From NCBI RefSeq assembly GCF_900187365.1, contig NZ_FYDG01000015.1:1-64000 (forward strand): a stretch of DNA of 64,000 nucleotides, read 5' to 3'. This document shows positions 35,063 to 44,912 of the stretch, piece by piece. The notes beneath the pieces were generated by a model. The model saw only the letters and a list, made by a program, of their open reading frames with translations. It had not been told where the DNA came from and made no database searches. This stretch comes from Rhodoblastus acidophilus. Lineage in GTDB: Bacteria; Pseudomonadota; Alphaproteobacteria; Rhizobiales; Beijerinckiaceae. Numbering within the stretch: position 1 is the stretch's first letter; each line of letters starts with the position of its first letter. The translations under genes were made by a program, and so were the position numbers.

Positions 35063-35174
35063 ATCGCCTCCAGAAAGCCAATGCCGCGAATCGCTTACGC
35101 GTTTCCCGAACGGCGCCATTGTGCCGTTTTTGAGGGTACAGGACAAGAACGACCACAAGATGTAGAGTGCGCGA

Positions 35175-35975
35175 ATGAGCGATCCCAAGCTGCGCGCCTT
35201 TATCGCAAGTCGAAACCTGTTCGTGCTGACCGGCGCCGGCTGCAGCACGGGGTCGGGCATTCCCGACTACCGCGACGGCGACGGGGCGTGGAAGCGCCCG
35301 CAACCGATGAATCTGGCGACCTTCATGGGGTCGGAAGCGGCGCGCCAACGCTATTGGGCGCGCAGCATGATCGGCTGGCCAAAACTCGCCGCCGCGCGCC
35401 CCAATGACGCGCACCGGGCGCTGGCGGCGTTGGAGGCGCAGGGACGGATTTCGCTGCTTGTGACCCAGAATGTCGACGGGCTGCACCAGGCGGCCGGCAG
35501 CGGGAATGTGGTGGACCTGCACGGGCGGATCGACGCCCTGCGCTGCATGGATTGCGGCGCGAAAAGCGCGCGAGAAAAATTCCAGACCGAACTGGCGCGG
35601 CTCAACCCGGACTTCGCCGCGCGGACGGCGGATCGCGCGCCGGACGGCGACGCCGATCTGGAGGCCGATTTTTCCAGCTTCGCCGTTCCGCCCTGCCCCG
35701 CCTGCGGCGGCGTGCAAAAGCCGGATGTGGTGTTTTTCGGCGAGTGCGCGCCCGGCGAGCGGGTCGAGGCGGCCTACGCCGCCGTGCGCGCCGCCGACGC
35801 CGTGCTGGTGGTCGGATCGTCGCTGATGGTGCGGTCGGGGCTCCGCTTCGTCGAGGAGGCCGCGCGACTGGGAAAACCCTGCGCCGCCATCAATCTCGGC
35901 CGCACGCGGGCGGACGATTTGTTGTCGCTCAAGGTGGAGGCGGATTGCGCCGAGGCGCTCAGGTTTCTGCTATAG
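35175..35975 (+). CDS. Sir2-type NAD-dependent deacylase, class II
   Basis: This 266-residue sirtuin has [16 protein letters not shown] (19-34), T-Q-N-V-D-G-L-H (97-104) and catalytic His116 in L-H-G. Zinc cysteines are Cys124/Cys127 and Cys174/Cys177. The G-C-S-T and P-D-V-V-F-F-G-E forms are those of the SIRT4-like class II. It would remove acyl groups from lysines. The stop overlaps the SulP stop on the opposite strand by 17 bases. Confidence 0.92.
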   Translation: MSDPKLRAFIASRNLFVLTGAGCSTGSGIPDYRDGDGAWKRPQPMNLATFMGSEAARQRYWARSMIGWPKLAAARPNDAHRALAALEAQGRISLLVTQNVDGLHQAAGSGNVVDLHGRIDALRCMDCGAKSAREKFQTELARLNPDFAARTADRAPDGDADLEADFSSFAVPPCPACGGVQKPDVVFFGECAPGERVEAAYAAVRAADAVLVVGSSLMVRSGLRFVEEAARLGKPCAAINLGRTRADDLLSLKVEADCAEALRFLL

Positions 35976-37680
35976 CCTTGTCAATCTTGTGATTGTCGCC
36001 ATACGCCCGCGCATCCGCGACATCCGGGCTGAAATGCACGAGGCGGCTGTTGACGCCATGCGCCGCCAGCGTGCGATGCACGCCGCGCGAGGCGCCGGCG
36101 AGGATCACCTTGACCCCGTGCTTGCGCTCGCGGCTGATGAAATTGTGCAGGGCGTGCGCCGCCGCGCCATCCGCCAGCGGCACGCGTGACAGATCGAGCA
36201 CGAAAATTTTCGGCCGGCGGCCGATCTGGTCCAGCGTCGCCGCCACCGAATTGACCGCGCCGAAGAAGAACGGACCGGCGATGCGATAGACCAGGAAATC
36301 GGGATCGGCGCCGCCGCCCTCCTCGGTCGCGTCGGCGCGATCCTCCTCAAACAGCGCCTCGCCGGTCTCCACCGCCACCACCTGCGCCATCTTGTGCATG
36401 AAGATCAGCGCGCCCAGCGTCACGCCGGCGGCGATGCCGACGATAATGTCCTCGAACACGGTCAGGCCCGCCGTCACCAGCAGGATCACGGCCTCGCCGC
36501 GGTCGGATTTCAGGATGGCGGCGATCTGGTCGCGCTCGATCATGTTCCAGGACACGAGGGTCAGGATCGCCGCCAGCGCCGCCAGCGGAATATGGCTGGC
36601 CAGCGGCGCCGCCACCATCAAAAACGCCAGCAGCATCACGGCGTGCAACATGCCGGCGACCGGGCCATGAGCGCCGGCGCGAATGTTGGTGGCGGTGCGG
36701 GCGATGGCGCCGGTCACGCACAGGCCGCCAAACAGGGCCGAGGCGATATTGGCCCAGCCCTGCGCCGCCAGCTCGCAATTGGAGCGGTGGCGCCGCCCGG
36801 TCATGCCGTCGGCGACCACCGCCGACAGCAGCGATTCGATGCCGCCGAGCACGGCGATCGCCAGCGCCGCCGGAACCAGCCGCCACCAGTCCGCCAGCGC
36901 CAGCGTGGGAAGCGACGGCGCCGGCAAGCTCTGCGGCAGCGCCCCGAAACGCGAGCCGATGGTTTCGATTTGCAGGTCCAGCCCCCAGGTCGCGAACAAG
37001 GCGAACGCCACCGCCGCCAGCAGGCCGGGAAAGCGCGGGGCGAACGCCCGCAGGCCGACGATGAGGCCGAGGCAGGCGACGGCGAGAAAAAACGCCTGGG
37101 GGTTGAGCGTGCCGCGCGCCGCCCACAAAGCCTCGACTTTTGGCAGGAAGGCCGCCGGCTCGTGGTCGAGCCGCAAACCGAACAGTTCGTGCAGCTGGCT
37201 GGTGAAAATGATCAGCCCGATGGCGGCGGTGAACCCCACCGCGACCGAATGTGGAATGTATTTGATATAGGTCCCGAGCCGCAGATAGCCGATGGCGAGC
37301 AGGAACGCGCCGGCCATCAGCGTGGCCGCAACAAAGCCGGAATAGCCGAATTTCTCGATGGTTGTGGCGACCAGCACGATGAAGGCGCCGGCTGGCCCGC
37401 CGATCTGGAACCGGCTGCCGCCCAGCGCCGACACGAAAAACCCGCCGATGGCCGAGGCGAACAGGCCGGCTTGCGGCGACGCGCCGGAGGCGATGGCGAT
37501 GGCGGTGGACAGCGGCAGCGCGACAATGGCGACGGTGAGGCCGGCGACCACATCGGCGCCGAATTGCGCGCGCGTATAGCCCTCGCGCCAGACCGTGACG
37601 AGCTTGGGCGTGAACAGATCGGCGAATTTTTCGCTCGGGCTGGCGAGGGACATGGCGCGACTCAGTGAGGTGTGACTCAT
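35959..37680 (-). CDS. SulP-family anion permease with STAS domain
   Basis: This 573-residue protein reads from the ATG at 37680; 37653 (M-S-L-A-S-P) is an alternative. About 12-14 membrane segments occur at 35-435, with the family stretch V-A-L-P-L-S-T-A-I-A-I-A-S-G-A-S-P-Q-A-G-L-F. A cytoplasmic STAS domain follows at about 460-560 (F-V-L-D-L-S-R-V-P-L-A-D). The substrate could be sulfate, bicarbonate or another anion. The pentaheme cytochrome gene ends 31 bases upstream. Confidence 0.9.
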   Translation of the reverse strand: MSHTSLSRAMSLASPSEKFADLFTPKLVTVWREGYTRAQFGADVVAGLTVAIVALPLSTAIAIASGASPQAGLFASAIGGFFVSALGGSRFQIGGPAGAFIVLVATTIEKFGYSGFVAATLMAGAFLLAIGYLRLGTYIKYIPHSVAVGFTAAIGLIIFTSQLHELFGLRLDHEPAAFLPKVEALWAARGTLNPQAFFLAVACLGLIVGLRAFAPRFPGLLAAVAFALFATWGLDLQIETIGSRFGALPQSLPAPSLPTLALADWWRLVPAALAIAVLGGIESLLSAVVADGMTGRRHRSNCELAAQGWANIASALFGGLCVTGAIARTATNIRAGAHGPVAGMLHAVMLLAFLMVAAPLASHIPLAALAAILTLVSWNMIERDQIAAILKSDRGEAVILLVTAGLTVFEDIIVGIAAGVTLGALIFMHKMAQVVAVETGEALFEEDRADATEEGGGADPDFLVYRIAGPFFFGAVNSVAATLDQIGRRPKIFVLDLSRVPLADGAAAHALHNFISRERKHGVKVILAGASRGVHRTLAAHGVNSRLVHFSPDVADARAYGDNHKIDKAIAET

Positions 37681-37711
37681 GGTCGCGCCTGGCCGGCGCG
37701 CGCGCAAGGCG

Positions 37712-38938
37712 TCAGTTGGTATGGGCCGCAGGCGGCAGCGGAATGCGCGCGCGAAAAATCTCCTGCGAGATCTCCTGGCGATAGTCGAAACGGTCGCGAT
37801 CAATCGGGCGCATCAGCCAATAGCGGACGACGGCCTCGACCGCCGCCGCCTTGCCGACGGGCGCGGTCAGCGTGAAGACGCGCGGCGCATTCGGGCGCAG
37901 CCGGGTGTCCCAGAGATCGATCACGAACGGCCGTCCCAGCGTCCTGCGCTCCAGCACGTGCTCCCGCGTCTCCAGCGCCTGTCCCGCCGCGTCGAGCGTT
38001 TGCAGCGTGACGGTCAGGCGGCGGTTGGGCACGCCGGTCGGAATGTCATGGCCGGCGCCGGCGTTGACCAGCGTCAGGGTGAAGCGCGTCTCGCCCGCGC
38101 TTTCCGACGTTTTGGCGAAATGAACCTGCACTCCCGCGCGAAAAGTCGCCAGATCGTGGCCGCCGCGCCAGAGATGGCGGCGGCCCGGCCGCTCCGGCCC
38201 GCCCGCGACAAGGGGGCGCGTGACGGCGGGCATGTGACATTCCACGCAACGCAAGGCCGCGAGATTGGCGACCGGATTGTCTTTGAGAAAGCGGTCCTCA
38301 ACCGCCCCGGCGGCGGGATCGGCGCCCGAGGCGCGCAAAACCTCGGACGCGGTGCCGCAGGGCGGCGTGCGCAGCACGGCGTCCCAATCATTATTGCGCG
38401 GCGCGTGACAGCGCACGCAGGCGACATTGGGATTGCTCCAGGCGGCGGTAGGGTGAGGCGCCGCCAGCCCCGCCAGCGGCCCATAGACGACGCCGTCGCG
38501 CAGATGGCAGGCGGCGCAGGTGACGCCCTCCTGCCGCAACGCCGGCTCGAACGCTGGATTCGGGATCGCCGCCGCGTTCCAGCCGTCGCCGAAACGCGCG
38601 GGGTCGGCGGTCCGCTCCTGCTGGCGGTCGAGCGGCGTGTGACAATTGCGACAGATCGGATTGGCGCCGCCGCGCCGCCAGTCAATTTGGAAAAAATCGT
38701 CGCGCCAGGCGCCCGCATGGATGGTGGAGGACCATTCGCCATGCGCCTCGGCATGACAGAAGCCGCAGCTTTCGGCGGAAATGTCAAAACCCGGCGCGGC
38801 GGCGCCCAACGTCGCCACCGGCTGCGCGAACCAGCTGGAGACGCTGATGTAGGAGGGTGGATTCACCATCCGCCAGCCCAGCAAGGCCGCGATCGCGACG
38901 GCGAGCCCGACGGCGGCGACGGCGGTGAACCTGTTCAT
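37712..38938 (-). CDS. pentaheme c-type cytochrome
   Basis: This 408-residue protein has an N-terminal signal or anchor (residues 4-22) and five CxxCH sites: Cys58-His62, Cys96-His100, Cys141-His145, Cys174-His178 and Cys231-His235. All lie in the first 240 residues. The C-terminal 140 residues are a beta-rich domain without heme, beginning near R-F-T-L-T-L-V-N-A-G-A-G-H-D-I-P-T-G. The layout recalls periplasmic multiheme cytochromes near the c-554/hydroxylamine oxidoreductase group, but I cannot assign a substrate. It is immediately upstream of sulP on the same strand. Confidence 0.87.
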   Translation of the reverse strand: MNRFTAVAAVGLAVAIAALLGWRMVNPPSYISVSSWFAQPVATLGAAAPGFDISAESCGFCHAEAHGEWSSTIHAGAWRDDFFQIDWRRGGANPICRNCHTPLDRQQERTADPARFGDGWNAAAIPNPAFEPALRQEGVTCAACHLRDGVVYGPLAGLAAPHPTAAWSNPNVACVRCHAPRNNDWDAVLRTPPCGTASEVLRASGADPAAGAVEDRFLKDNPVANLAALRCVECHMPAVTRPLVAGGPERPGRRHLWRGGHDLATFRAGVQVHFAKTSESAGETRFTLTLVNAGAGHDIPTGVPNRRLTVTLQTLDAAGQALETREHVLERRTLGRPFVIDLWDTRLRPNAPRVFTLTAPVGKAAAVEAVVRYWLMRPIDRDRFDYRQEISQEIFRARIPLPPAAHTN

Positions 38939-39039
38939 GTGCGGCGGCCTCCCCGGCCGACGCGACAGGGCGGCCGTTCAATTCACCGCCCTGATATCAC
39001 GCAAGGTTCAAACCAAATGGGAACTGCGAAACATAGTGC

Positions 39040-39066
39040 CGACCGGCGGGCGGCGCCCGCCGGTCG
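39040..39066 (-). terminator. stem-loop terminator after glyA
   Basis: A 12-bp stem, CGACCGGCGGGC / GCCCGCCGGTCG, with a 3-base loop lies 7 bases past the glyA stop on the minus strand. The following T-run is weak, so termination may be partial. Confidence 0.6.
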
Positions 39067-39073
39067 CTGATCC

Positions 39074-40351
39074 TCAATAGATCGGGAAACGGTTGGTCAG
39101 CGCCTCGACCTTGGCCTTGACGCCGGCCTCGACCGCCGCATTGCCGTCCGCGCCGTTCCTGGCCAGACCGTCGAGCACTTCAATGATGAAGGCGCCGACC
39201 TGGTGGAACTCCTCGACGCCGAAACCGCGCGAGGTCGCGGCGGGGGCGCCCAGACGAATGCCGGAGGTGACCCAGGGCTTTTCCGGGTCGAACGGCACGC
39301 CGTTCTTGTTACACGTGATTTCCGCGCGGCCCAGCGCGATTTCCGCCGCCTTGCCGGTCAGCTTCTTCGGCCGCAGATCCACCAGCATCAGATGGTTGTC
39401 GGTGCCGCCGGTGACGAGGTCGAGGCCGCCCTTGAGCAGCGTCTCGGCCAGCGCGGCGGCATTGTCGACCACCTGTTTGGCGTAAGCCTTGAATTCCGGC
39501 CGCAACGCTTCGCCAAAAGCGACAGCCTTGCCGGCGATGACATGCATCAGCGGGCCGCCCTGCAATCCCGGGAAGATCGCCGAATTGATTTTCTTGGCGA
39601 TCTCCTCGTCATTGGTGAGAACGAGGCCGCCGCGCGGGCCGCGCAGCGTCTTGTGGGTGGTGGAGGTCACGACATGGGCGTGCGGGAACGGCGAGGGATG
39701 CGCGCCGCCCGCCACCAGACCGGCGAAATGCGCCATATCCACAAACAGATACGCGCCGATGGAATCGGCGATCTCGCGGAACTTGGCGAAATCCCAGAAA
39801 CGGGCATAGGCCGAACCGCCGGCGATGATCAGCTTCGGCTTGTGCGCCTTGGCGAGCTTCTCGACCTCGGCCATGTCGATGCGGCCGGTTTCCGGGTTCA
39901 CGCCATAGGACACCGGCTTGAACCATTTGCCGGACATGTTGACCGGCGCGCCATGGGTGAGATGGCCGCCCGCCGCGAGATCGAGGCCCATGAACGTGTC
40001 GCCGGGCTGCAGCAGCGCCAAAAACACCGACTGGTTGGCCTGCGAGCCGGAATTGGGCTGCACATTGGCGAAGCCGCAGCCGAACAGTTTTTTCGCGCGC
40101 TCGATGGCGAGGTTTTCGGCGATATCGACGAACTGGCAGCCGCCGTAATAGCGCTTGCCCGGATAGCCCTCGGCGTATTTGTTGGTCAGCACGGTGCCCT
40201 GGGCTTCCAAAACCGCGCGCGAAACAATGTTTTCCGAGGCGATCAGCTCGATTTCCTTGCGCTGGCGGCCGAGTTCGAGCTCGACGGCGCTGAAGATTTC
40301 GGGATCGGATTCGGCCAGAGAGGCGCTAAAAAAGCTGTTGGAATGGCTCAT
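39074..40351 (-). CDS. glyA: serine hydroxymethyltransferase
   Basis: This 425-residue PLP enzyme interconverts serine and glycine and supplies one-carbon units. The PLP lysine is Lys234 in [19 protein letters not shown] and [13 protein letters not shown] are diagnostic. The ATG at 40351 has AAGGAG at a good distance; longer upstream reading is excluded. The enzyme is also central to the serine cycle of type II methylotrophs. Confidence 0.97.
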   Translation of the reverse strand: MSHSNSFFSASLAESDPEIFSAVELELGRQRKEIELIASENIVSRAVLEAQGTVLTNKYAEGYPGKRYYGGCQFVDIAENLAIERAKKLFGCGFANVQPNSGSQANQSVFLALLQPGDTFMGLDLAAGGHLTHGAPVNMSGKWFKPVSYGVNPETGRIDMAEVEKLAKAHKPKLIIAGGSAYARFWDFAKFREIADSIGAYLFVDMAHFAGLVAGGAHPSPFPHAHVVTSTTHKTLRGPRGGLVLTNDEEIAKKINSAIFPGLQGGPLMHVIAGKAVAFGEALRPEFKAYAKQVVDNAAALAETLLKGGLDLVTGGTDNHLMLVDLRPKKLTGKAAEIALGRAEITCNKNGVPFDPEKPWVTSGIRLGAPAATSRGFGVEEFHQVGAFIIEVLDGLARNGADGNAAVEAGVKAKVEALTNRFPIY

Positions 40352-40503
40352 GGAGGCTCCTTTCGGGCGCGAAGCGCGATAATGCCGGGAAGTCAGCGGC
40401 CCCATAGCATGCGACGGGCGCGCTGGCAAAGGTTCGCGCCGCAAAGCTTATGGACTCTTGCGGGAGGTCATGGCTTGCTGGCGTCTTTCGCCAGGGACTT
40501 GTG

Positions 40504-40899
40504 ATGACGATCGTCAATTTCACGCCGTTCGCGGCTGCGGCGCTGGCCGCGCCGTTTCTGCTCGGCGCGCCAGCGCGCGCGACGACCTTGCATCTGACCG
40601 AAGCCGATTCGGGCCAAAGCTTCGTTGTGCGCCGGGGCGACGCGATCGAGGCGCGGCTGCGCGAAAACCCCTCCACCGGCTATTCCTGGACGCAACAGGG
40701 CCAAGCGCCGGGTCTGAAATTGTTGGGCCATAGCGCCGTGCGCGGCGCGGCCATGCCCGGCGCGCCCGGCGCGGCGATTTTTCGCTTCCGCACGGCGCGC
40801 GTCGGGCCGACCGCCGTCAGCTTGGTCTACATGCGAAGCTGGGAAAAAGGCCAGCCGCCCGCGCAGACTTTCTCGGCGCGGTTCGACATCCGGCCCTGA
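40504..40899 (+). CDS. chagasin-like (I42) cysteine peptidase inhibitor, secreted
   Basis: This 131-residue protein starts at the ATG at 40504 and has a signal peptide ending near A-R-A-T (residues 1-25). N-P-S-T-G-Y-S-W is the first inhibitory loop and M-R-S-W-E-K-G the third, both characteristic of chagasin-type inhibitors. An in-frame ATG at 40450 would put charged residues before the signal peptide and is less likely. It converges with the PsiF-repeat gene. Confidence 0.87.
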   Translation: MTIVNFTPFAAAALAAPFLLGAPARATTLHLTEADSGQSFVVRRGDAIEARLRENPSTGYSWTQQGQAPGLKLLGHSAVRGAAMPGAPGAAIFRFRTARVGPTAVSLVYMRSWEKGQPPAQTFSARFDIRP

Positions 40900-40918
40900 G
40901 CCGCGTCAGCCGGCTATT

Positions 40919-41161
40919 TCAGCTCGCTTGACACTTCTTCAGGAAACTGGCCTTGGCGGCGCCGGCGAGCGGTTTGCCATCCTTGCTCACCGCCTTGGCC
41001 TGACAATCGTCGGCCACGCATTTTTTCATGAAACTGGTTTTGGCGGCGCCGGCCAGCGGCTTGCCGTTGCTCCCCACCGCCTTGGTTTCGCAGCTCTCCT
41101 GCGCCAGCGCGCCGCCCATGGCGAACAGAACCGCCGCGACCGCGACAAGGATGTGTTTCAT
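40919..41161 (-). CDS. PsiF-repeat periplasmic protein
   Basis: This 80-residue protein has a signal peptide of about 20 residues (G-G-A-L-A-Q) and two near-identical PsiF repeats: K-A-V-(G/S)-x-(N/D)-G-K-P-L-A-G-A-A-K-x-S-F-(M/L)-K-K-C. Paired cysteines suggest disulfides. GGAGGGG precedes the ATG at 41161. PsiF family proteins are phosphate-starvation-linked in E. coli; their role is unknown. Confidence 0.9.
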   Translation of the reverse strand: MKHILVAVAAVLFAMGGALAQESCETKAVGSNGKPLAGAAKTSFMKKCVADDCQAKAVSKDGKPLAGAAKASFLKKCQAS

Positions 41162-41184
41162 GCGCCCCTCCCCCAACAGGAAAC

Positions 41185-41206
41185 GGGCGGGATGATGGTC
41201 CCGCCC
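41185..41206 (-). terminator. stem-loop downstream of trpB2
   Basis: GGGCGGGA / TCCCGCCC (8 bp, 6-base loop) lies 26 bases past the TrpB2 stop on the minus strand, followed by GTTTCC. The T-run is short, so confidence is moderate. Confidence 0.5.
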
Positions 41207-41231
41207 GGCGCGCCTGACAAGTGACGGAGGT

Positions 41232-42596
41232 TTATTCCGCCGCCACCTGCGGCAGTTCGGCCAGCGACGACGCCAGTTCGGCTGCGTCGTAATCCTGATC
41301 CACCAGCTTGCCGCTGAAATAATTGATATAGGCGCCCATGTCGAAATGGCCGTGGCCCGACAGGTTGAAGCAGATGGTTTCGGCCTTGCCCTCGGCCTTG
41401 CAGCGCAGCGCCTCGTCGATGGCGCAACGCACCGCATGGGTCGATTCCGGCGCGGGAACAATGCCCTCGGCGCGGGCGAACTGCACGCCCGCCTCGAAAC
41501 AGGCGAGCTGCTGGTAGGCGCGCGCTTCGATCAGGCCGAGTTCGTAAGCCTGCGACACCTGGCCGGACATGCCGTGATAGCGCAGGCCGCCGGCGTGGAA
41601 GCCCGGCGGAACGAAGGTCGAGCCGAGCGTATGCATCTTGACCAGCGGGGTCAGATGCGCGGTGTCGCCGTAGTCGTAAGCGTACTTTCCGCGCGTAAGA
41701 GTCGGGCAGGCGGCCGGCTCGACAGCGATCACCCGGCGCCGGCGCCCGCCGCGCAGGGTCAGGCCGAGGAATGGGAAGGCGAGGCCAGCGAAATTGGAGC
41801 CGCCGCCGGCGCAGGCGATGATCACGTCGGGATCGTCGCCGGTCAGCTCGAACTGCTTGATCGCCTCCTGGCCGATGATGGTCTGGTGCAGCAGCACATG
41901 GTTCAGCACCGAGCCCAAAGCATATTTGACGTCGGGATTCTTCACCGCGATCTCGACCGCCTCGGAAATGGCGATGCCCAGCGAGCCCGGGCTGTCGGGA
42001 TTGGCCGCGAGCGCCGCCCGGCCCGATTCGGTCTGGGTCGAGGGCGACGAAATACATTTCGCGCCATAGGTTTCCATCAGCGCGCGGCGATACGGCTTCT
42101 GGTCGTAGGAGCAGCGCACCTGATAGACGGTGACGTCGATGCCGAACAGCGAGCCGGCGAAAGCCAGCGACGAGCCCCATTGCCCCGCGCCGGTTTCGGT
42201 GGTGAGCTTCTTGATGCCGGCCTGCTTGTTGAACCAGGCCTGCGGAATGGCGGAATTGGGCTTGTGCGAGCCGGCGGGCGAGACGCCCTCATATTTGAAA
42301 TAGATCTTGGCGGGCGTGTCGAGCGCCTGTTCAAGCCGGCGGGCGCGGATCAGCGGCGAGGGCCGCCACAGCCGGAAAATGTCGCGGACCGGCTCGGGGA
42401 TCTCGATCTCGCGCTCGGTGGAAACCTCCTGAAGGATCAACTCCATCGGGAACAGGGGTTCGAGATCCGACGGGCCGACCGGCTGCTGGGTGGCGGGGTG
42501 CAGCACGGCGGGCGGCGTCGGCAGATCCGCGGCGATATTGTACCAGTATTTCGGTATCTGGGTTTCGTCGAGCGTGAACTTGACTTGCGCGGACAT
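41232..42596 (-). CDS. TrpB2-type tryptophan synthase beta chain
   Basis: This 454-residue PLP enzyme belongs to the TrpB2 branch, which is longer than TrpB1 and works without TrpA. The PLP lysine is Lys112 in A-G-S-H-K-P-N-S-A. The phosphate loop is A-G-G-G-S-N-F. The extended N-terminus ([12 protein letters not shown]) is typical of TrpB2. The ATG at 42596 follows AGAGGGG. No other trp gene is nearby, supporting a stand-alone enzyme that makes tryptophan from indole and serine. Confidence 0.93.
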   Translation of the reverse strand: MSAQVKFTLDETQIPKYWYNIAADLPTPPAVLHPATQQPVGPSDLEPLFPMELILQEVSTEREIEIPEPVRDIFRLWRPSPLIRARRLEQALDTPAKIYFKYEGVSPAGSHKPNSAIPQAWFNKQAGIKKLTTETGAGQWGSSLAFAGSLFGIDVTVYQVRCSYDQKPYRRALMETYGAKCISSPSTQTESGRAALAANPDSPGSLGIAISEAVEIAVKNPDVKYALGSVLNHVLLHQTIIGQEAIKQFELTGDDPDVIIACAGGGSNFAGLAFPFLGLTLRGGRRRRVIAVEPAACPTLTRGKYAYDYGDTAHLTPLVKMHTLGSTFVPPGFHAGGLRYHGMSGQVSQAYELGLIEARAYQQLACFEAGVQFARAEGIVPAPESTHAVRCAIDEALRCKAEGKAETICFNLSGHGHFDMGAYINYFSGKLVDQDYDAAELASSLAELPQVAAE

Positions 42597-42752
42597 GGTG
42601 GCCCCTCTGTTTTTTCTCGGCGCGCAGTCAAGAGCAAGGCAGGAGACCCGTCCTTGACCTATGTCAGGCGCCAAGGCCGAGTCCGGCCGCTACGGGCTTG
42701 ATTTTTTTGCTCATTTTCTAGCCCGCAGCAAAGACTGCCTAATAAAGCAGCG

Positions 42753-42782
42753 AAAATCTCTCCCCGCGTTCCCAGGGAGAGA
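42753..42782 (-). terminator. Rho-independent terminator after the COG0523 gene
   Basis: On the minus strand an 8-bp stem (TCTCTCCC / GGGAGAGA) with a 10-base loop is followed by TTTT. It lies 9 bases past the stop and ends the ZnuA/GTPase operon. The rest of the 195-base gap to trpB2 contains nothing else I recognise. Confidence 0.75.
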
Positions 42783-42791
42783 CGGAATCGC

Positions 42792-43901
42792 TCAAGCCGG
42801 CTGGAACGCCGCGCAGGCCTTAAAACCCTCGCGCAAGGCCTCCTCCTTCAGCTTGCGGCCGATGAAGACAATGCGGCTGTTGGGCTTTTCGTCCGGCTTC
42901 CATTCGCGCTGCAGGTCTCCGTCCAAGATCATATGCACGCCCTGGAACACATAGCGGCGCGGCTCGTTCGGGAAGGCGAGAATGCCCTTGGAGCGCAGGA
43001 TGTCCGGCCCGTCGCGCTGCACCACCTCGTTGATCCAGGGCAGGAACAGGTCGGGGTCCACCGGCCCGTCCAAGGCGATGGCCACCGACTTCACCTCGTC
43101 GTCATGCAGCACTTTTGGCGCGTGGGCGTGGTCCTCGTGGTCGCAATCCGGCCCGCAATCGTGGTCGTGATGATGATCGTCGTGGTCGTGGTCATGATGA
43201 TGGTGATGGCCATGATCGTGATCGTGATCGTGATGATCGTGGTCATGCGCCTCGACCGTCAGAAAATCCGGGTCGAGATCGAGAATGCGGTCGAGTTCGA
43301 ACGCCTTGCGGTCCAGCACATGCTCCAGCGCGATATCGCAGCGGTTGGTGCGATAAAGCTTGGCGTAGGGGTTCAGGCCGCGAATACGCGCCTCCACTTC
43401 CTCCAGCTCGGCGCGGCTGACGAGATCGGTCTTGTTGAGCAGGATCACGTCGGCGAACACGATCTGGTTCTTGGCTTCGGGCGCGTCCTTGAGCCGGTCC
43501 GACAGGAATTTGGCGTCGGCGACGGTGACAATGGCGTCGAGCCGCGTCTCCTTCTGCACGTCGGCGTCGACGAAAAACGTCTGCGCCACCGGCGCGGGAT
43601 CGGCCAGCCCGGTGGTTTCCACCAGAATAGCGTCGAACTTGCCCTTGCGCCGCATCAGCCCCTCGATGATGCGGATGAGATCGCCGCGCACGGTGCAGCA
43701 GATGCAGCCGTTGTTCATCTCGAACACTTCCTCGTCGGCGTCCACCACGAGTTCGTTGTCGATGCCGATCTCGCCGAATTCATTGACGATGACGGCGAAT
43801 TTCTTGCCGTGGTCCTCGGTGAGAATTCGGTTCAGCAACGTGGTCTTGCCCGCGCCGAGATAGCCGGTCAGGACGGTGACGGGAATTTTTTCCTCGGACA
43901 T
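42792..43901 (-). CDS. COG0523/CobW-type metallochaperone GTPase with His-rich loop
   Basis: This 369-residue GTPase has Walker [10 protein letters not shown] (13-21), the metal site G-C-I-C-C (65-69), Switch/Walker [10 protein letters not shown] and N-K-T-D. Residues about 218-262 are an insert of alternating His and Asp with a C-G-P-D-C pair, a likely zinc reservoir. A C-terminal CobW domain follows. It is 12 bases downstream of the ZnuA-like gene in one operon facing the Zur box, supporting a zinc-delivery (ZNG1/ZigA-like) role rather than cobalamin synthesis. Confidence 0.93.
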   Translation of the reverse strand: MSEEKIPVTVLTGYLGAGKTTLLNRILTEDHGKKFAVIVNEFGEIGIDNELVVDADEEVFEMNNGCICCTVRGDLIRIIEGLMRRKGKFDAILVETTGLADPAPVAQTFFVDADVQKETRLDAIVTVADAKFLSDRLKDAPEAKNQIVFADVILLNKTDLVSRAELEEVEARIRGLNPYAKLYRTNRCDIALEHVLDRKAFELDRILDLDPDFLTVEAHDHDHHDHDHDHGHHHHHDHDHDDHHHDHDCGPDCDHEDHAHAPKVLHDDEVKSVAIALDGPVDPDLFLPWINEVVQRDGPDILRSKGILAFPNEPRRYVFQGVHMILDGDLQREWKPDEKPNSRIVFIGRKLKEEALREGFKACAAFQPA

Positions 43902-43913
43902 TTCAACTCCGGT

Positions 43914-44813
43914 TCAGCTGTGGGGAATAAGCGCCTTCTTCAGCTCATCTATATTGTGAGTCATCATGTCGATGTAAGTGGGGGCTGGACCTTCGCCCGT
44001 GGACAGCGCATCCGAAAACAGCGAACCGCCGATCCTGGCGCCGCTCTCCTGCGAGATGCGCTGCATCAGGCGCGGATCGGAAATATTTTCCAGAAACACG
44101 GCGGGAACATGCTCGGCCTTGATCTGTCCGATCAATTTGGCGATATCGCGCGCCGACGGCTCGGCGTCGGACGATAGGCCGACCGGCGCGATGAACTCGA
44201 ACCCATAGGCCGCGCCGAAATAGCCAAACGCGTCATGCGTGGTGACGATGCGGCGGTTGGCCTCGGGAATCTCGGCGATGCCGGCGCGCACCGCCCGCTC
44301 GGTCTCATCAAGCCGCGCCAGAAACTTGCCCGCCCGCGTCTTGAAATAATCGGCGTCGGCCGGGTCGACCGCCGTCAGGCCCTCGCGAATGTTGGCGACA
44401 TAGATCCGGGCGTTGGCGATGCTTTGCCAGGCGTGGGGATCGACGCCCTTGTGGCCGTCTTCCTCGCCCTCGCGCGGCGTCACGCCCTTGGTCGCCACCA
44501 CCACCGGCGCCTTGGCGCCCGACGAGGCGATCAGGCGGGTCATCCAGCCTTCCAGCCCCAGGCCGTTGATGACAATGAGCTTGGCCTTTTTCAGCGCCTG
44601 CGCGTCGGCCGGGGTCGGCTGAAACACATGGGCGTCGCCATTGGGACCGACCAGCAGCCCAACGCTCACCTTTTCGCCGCCGATTTCGCGGACGAAATCG
44701 CCGAGAATCGAGAAACTGGCGATCACCGACAGCTTTTCCGGCGCCGCCGCCCGGGCCGGCGACAGCGCGGGCGACAGCAGCAACATCACAGCGAGCAGGG
44801 TTTTCATACGCAT
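43914..44813 (-). CDS. metal ABC transporter substrate-binding protein (ZnuA-like)
   Basis: This 299-residue periplasmic protein has a signal peptide (1-24, A-R-A-A-A). Probable metal ligands are His62 (D-A-H-V-F), His127 (D-P-H-A-W), His193 (T-H-D-A-F) and Asp268 (F-S-D-A-L). The loop before His127 is acidic with one His, not the long His-rich loop of many ZnuA proteins, so manganese remains possible. The adjoining Zur-type box and COG0523 gene favour zinc. Confidence 0.88.
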   Translation of the reverse strand: MRMKTLLAVMLLLSPALSPARAAAPEKLSVIASFSILGDFVREIGGEKVSVGLLVGPNGDAHVFQPTPADAQALKKAKLIVINGLGLEGWMTRLIASSGAKAPVVVATKGVTPREGEEDGHKGVDPHAWQSIANARIYVANIREGLTAVDPADADYFKTRAGKFLARLDETERAVRAGIAEIPEANRRIVTTHDAFGYFGAAYGFEFIAPVGLSSDAEPSARDIAKLIGQIKAEHVPAVFLENISDPRLMQRISQESGARIGGSLFSDALSTGEGPAPTYIDMMTHNIDELKKALIPHS

Positions 44814-44894
44814 GAGGACGTCCTATTTCTGCGAATGTGCGGGGCCTTGGTCAGCCAGGCCATGTGCGACCGACCGGGGCGACGACCACCTGGC

Positions 44895-44908
44895 TATGTT
44901 ATAACATA
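44895..44908. promoter_or_regulatory. Zur-type palindromic operator
   Basis: TATGTTATAACATA is a perfect 14-bp palindrome in the 99-base gap between the divergent ZnuA-like and Fur-family genes. It matches the ATGTTATAACAT core typical of alphaproteobacterial Zur boxes. It lies 4 bases before the first ATG of the regulator, so it can repress both directions. No copy is visible upstream of the permease gene. Confidence 0.82.
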
Positions 44909-44912
44909 ACAA

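Noticed and set aside
43120-43260. Repetitive GTGGTCATGATG-like stretch that looks like a tandem repeat or CRISPR
   Set aside because: It is in frame and encodes the His/Asp loop of the COG0523 GTPase. There are no equal spacers.
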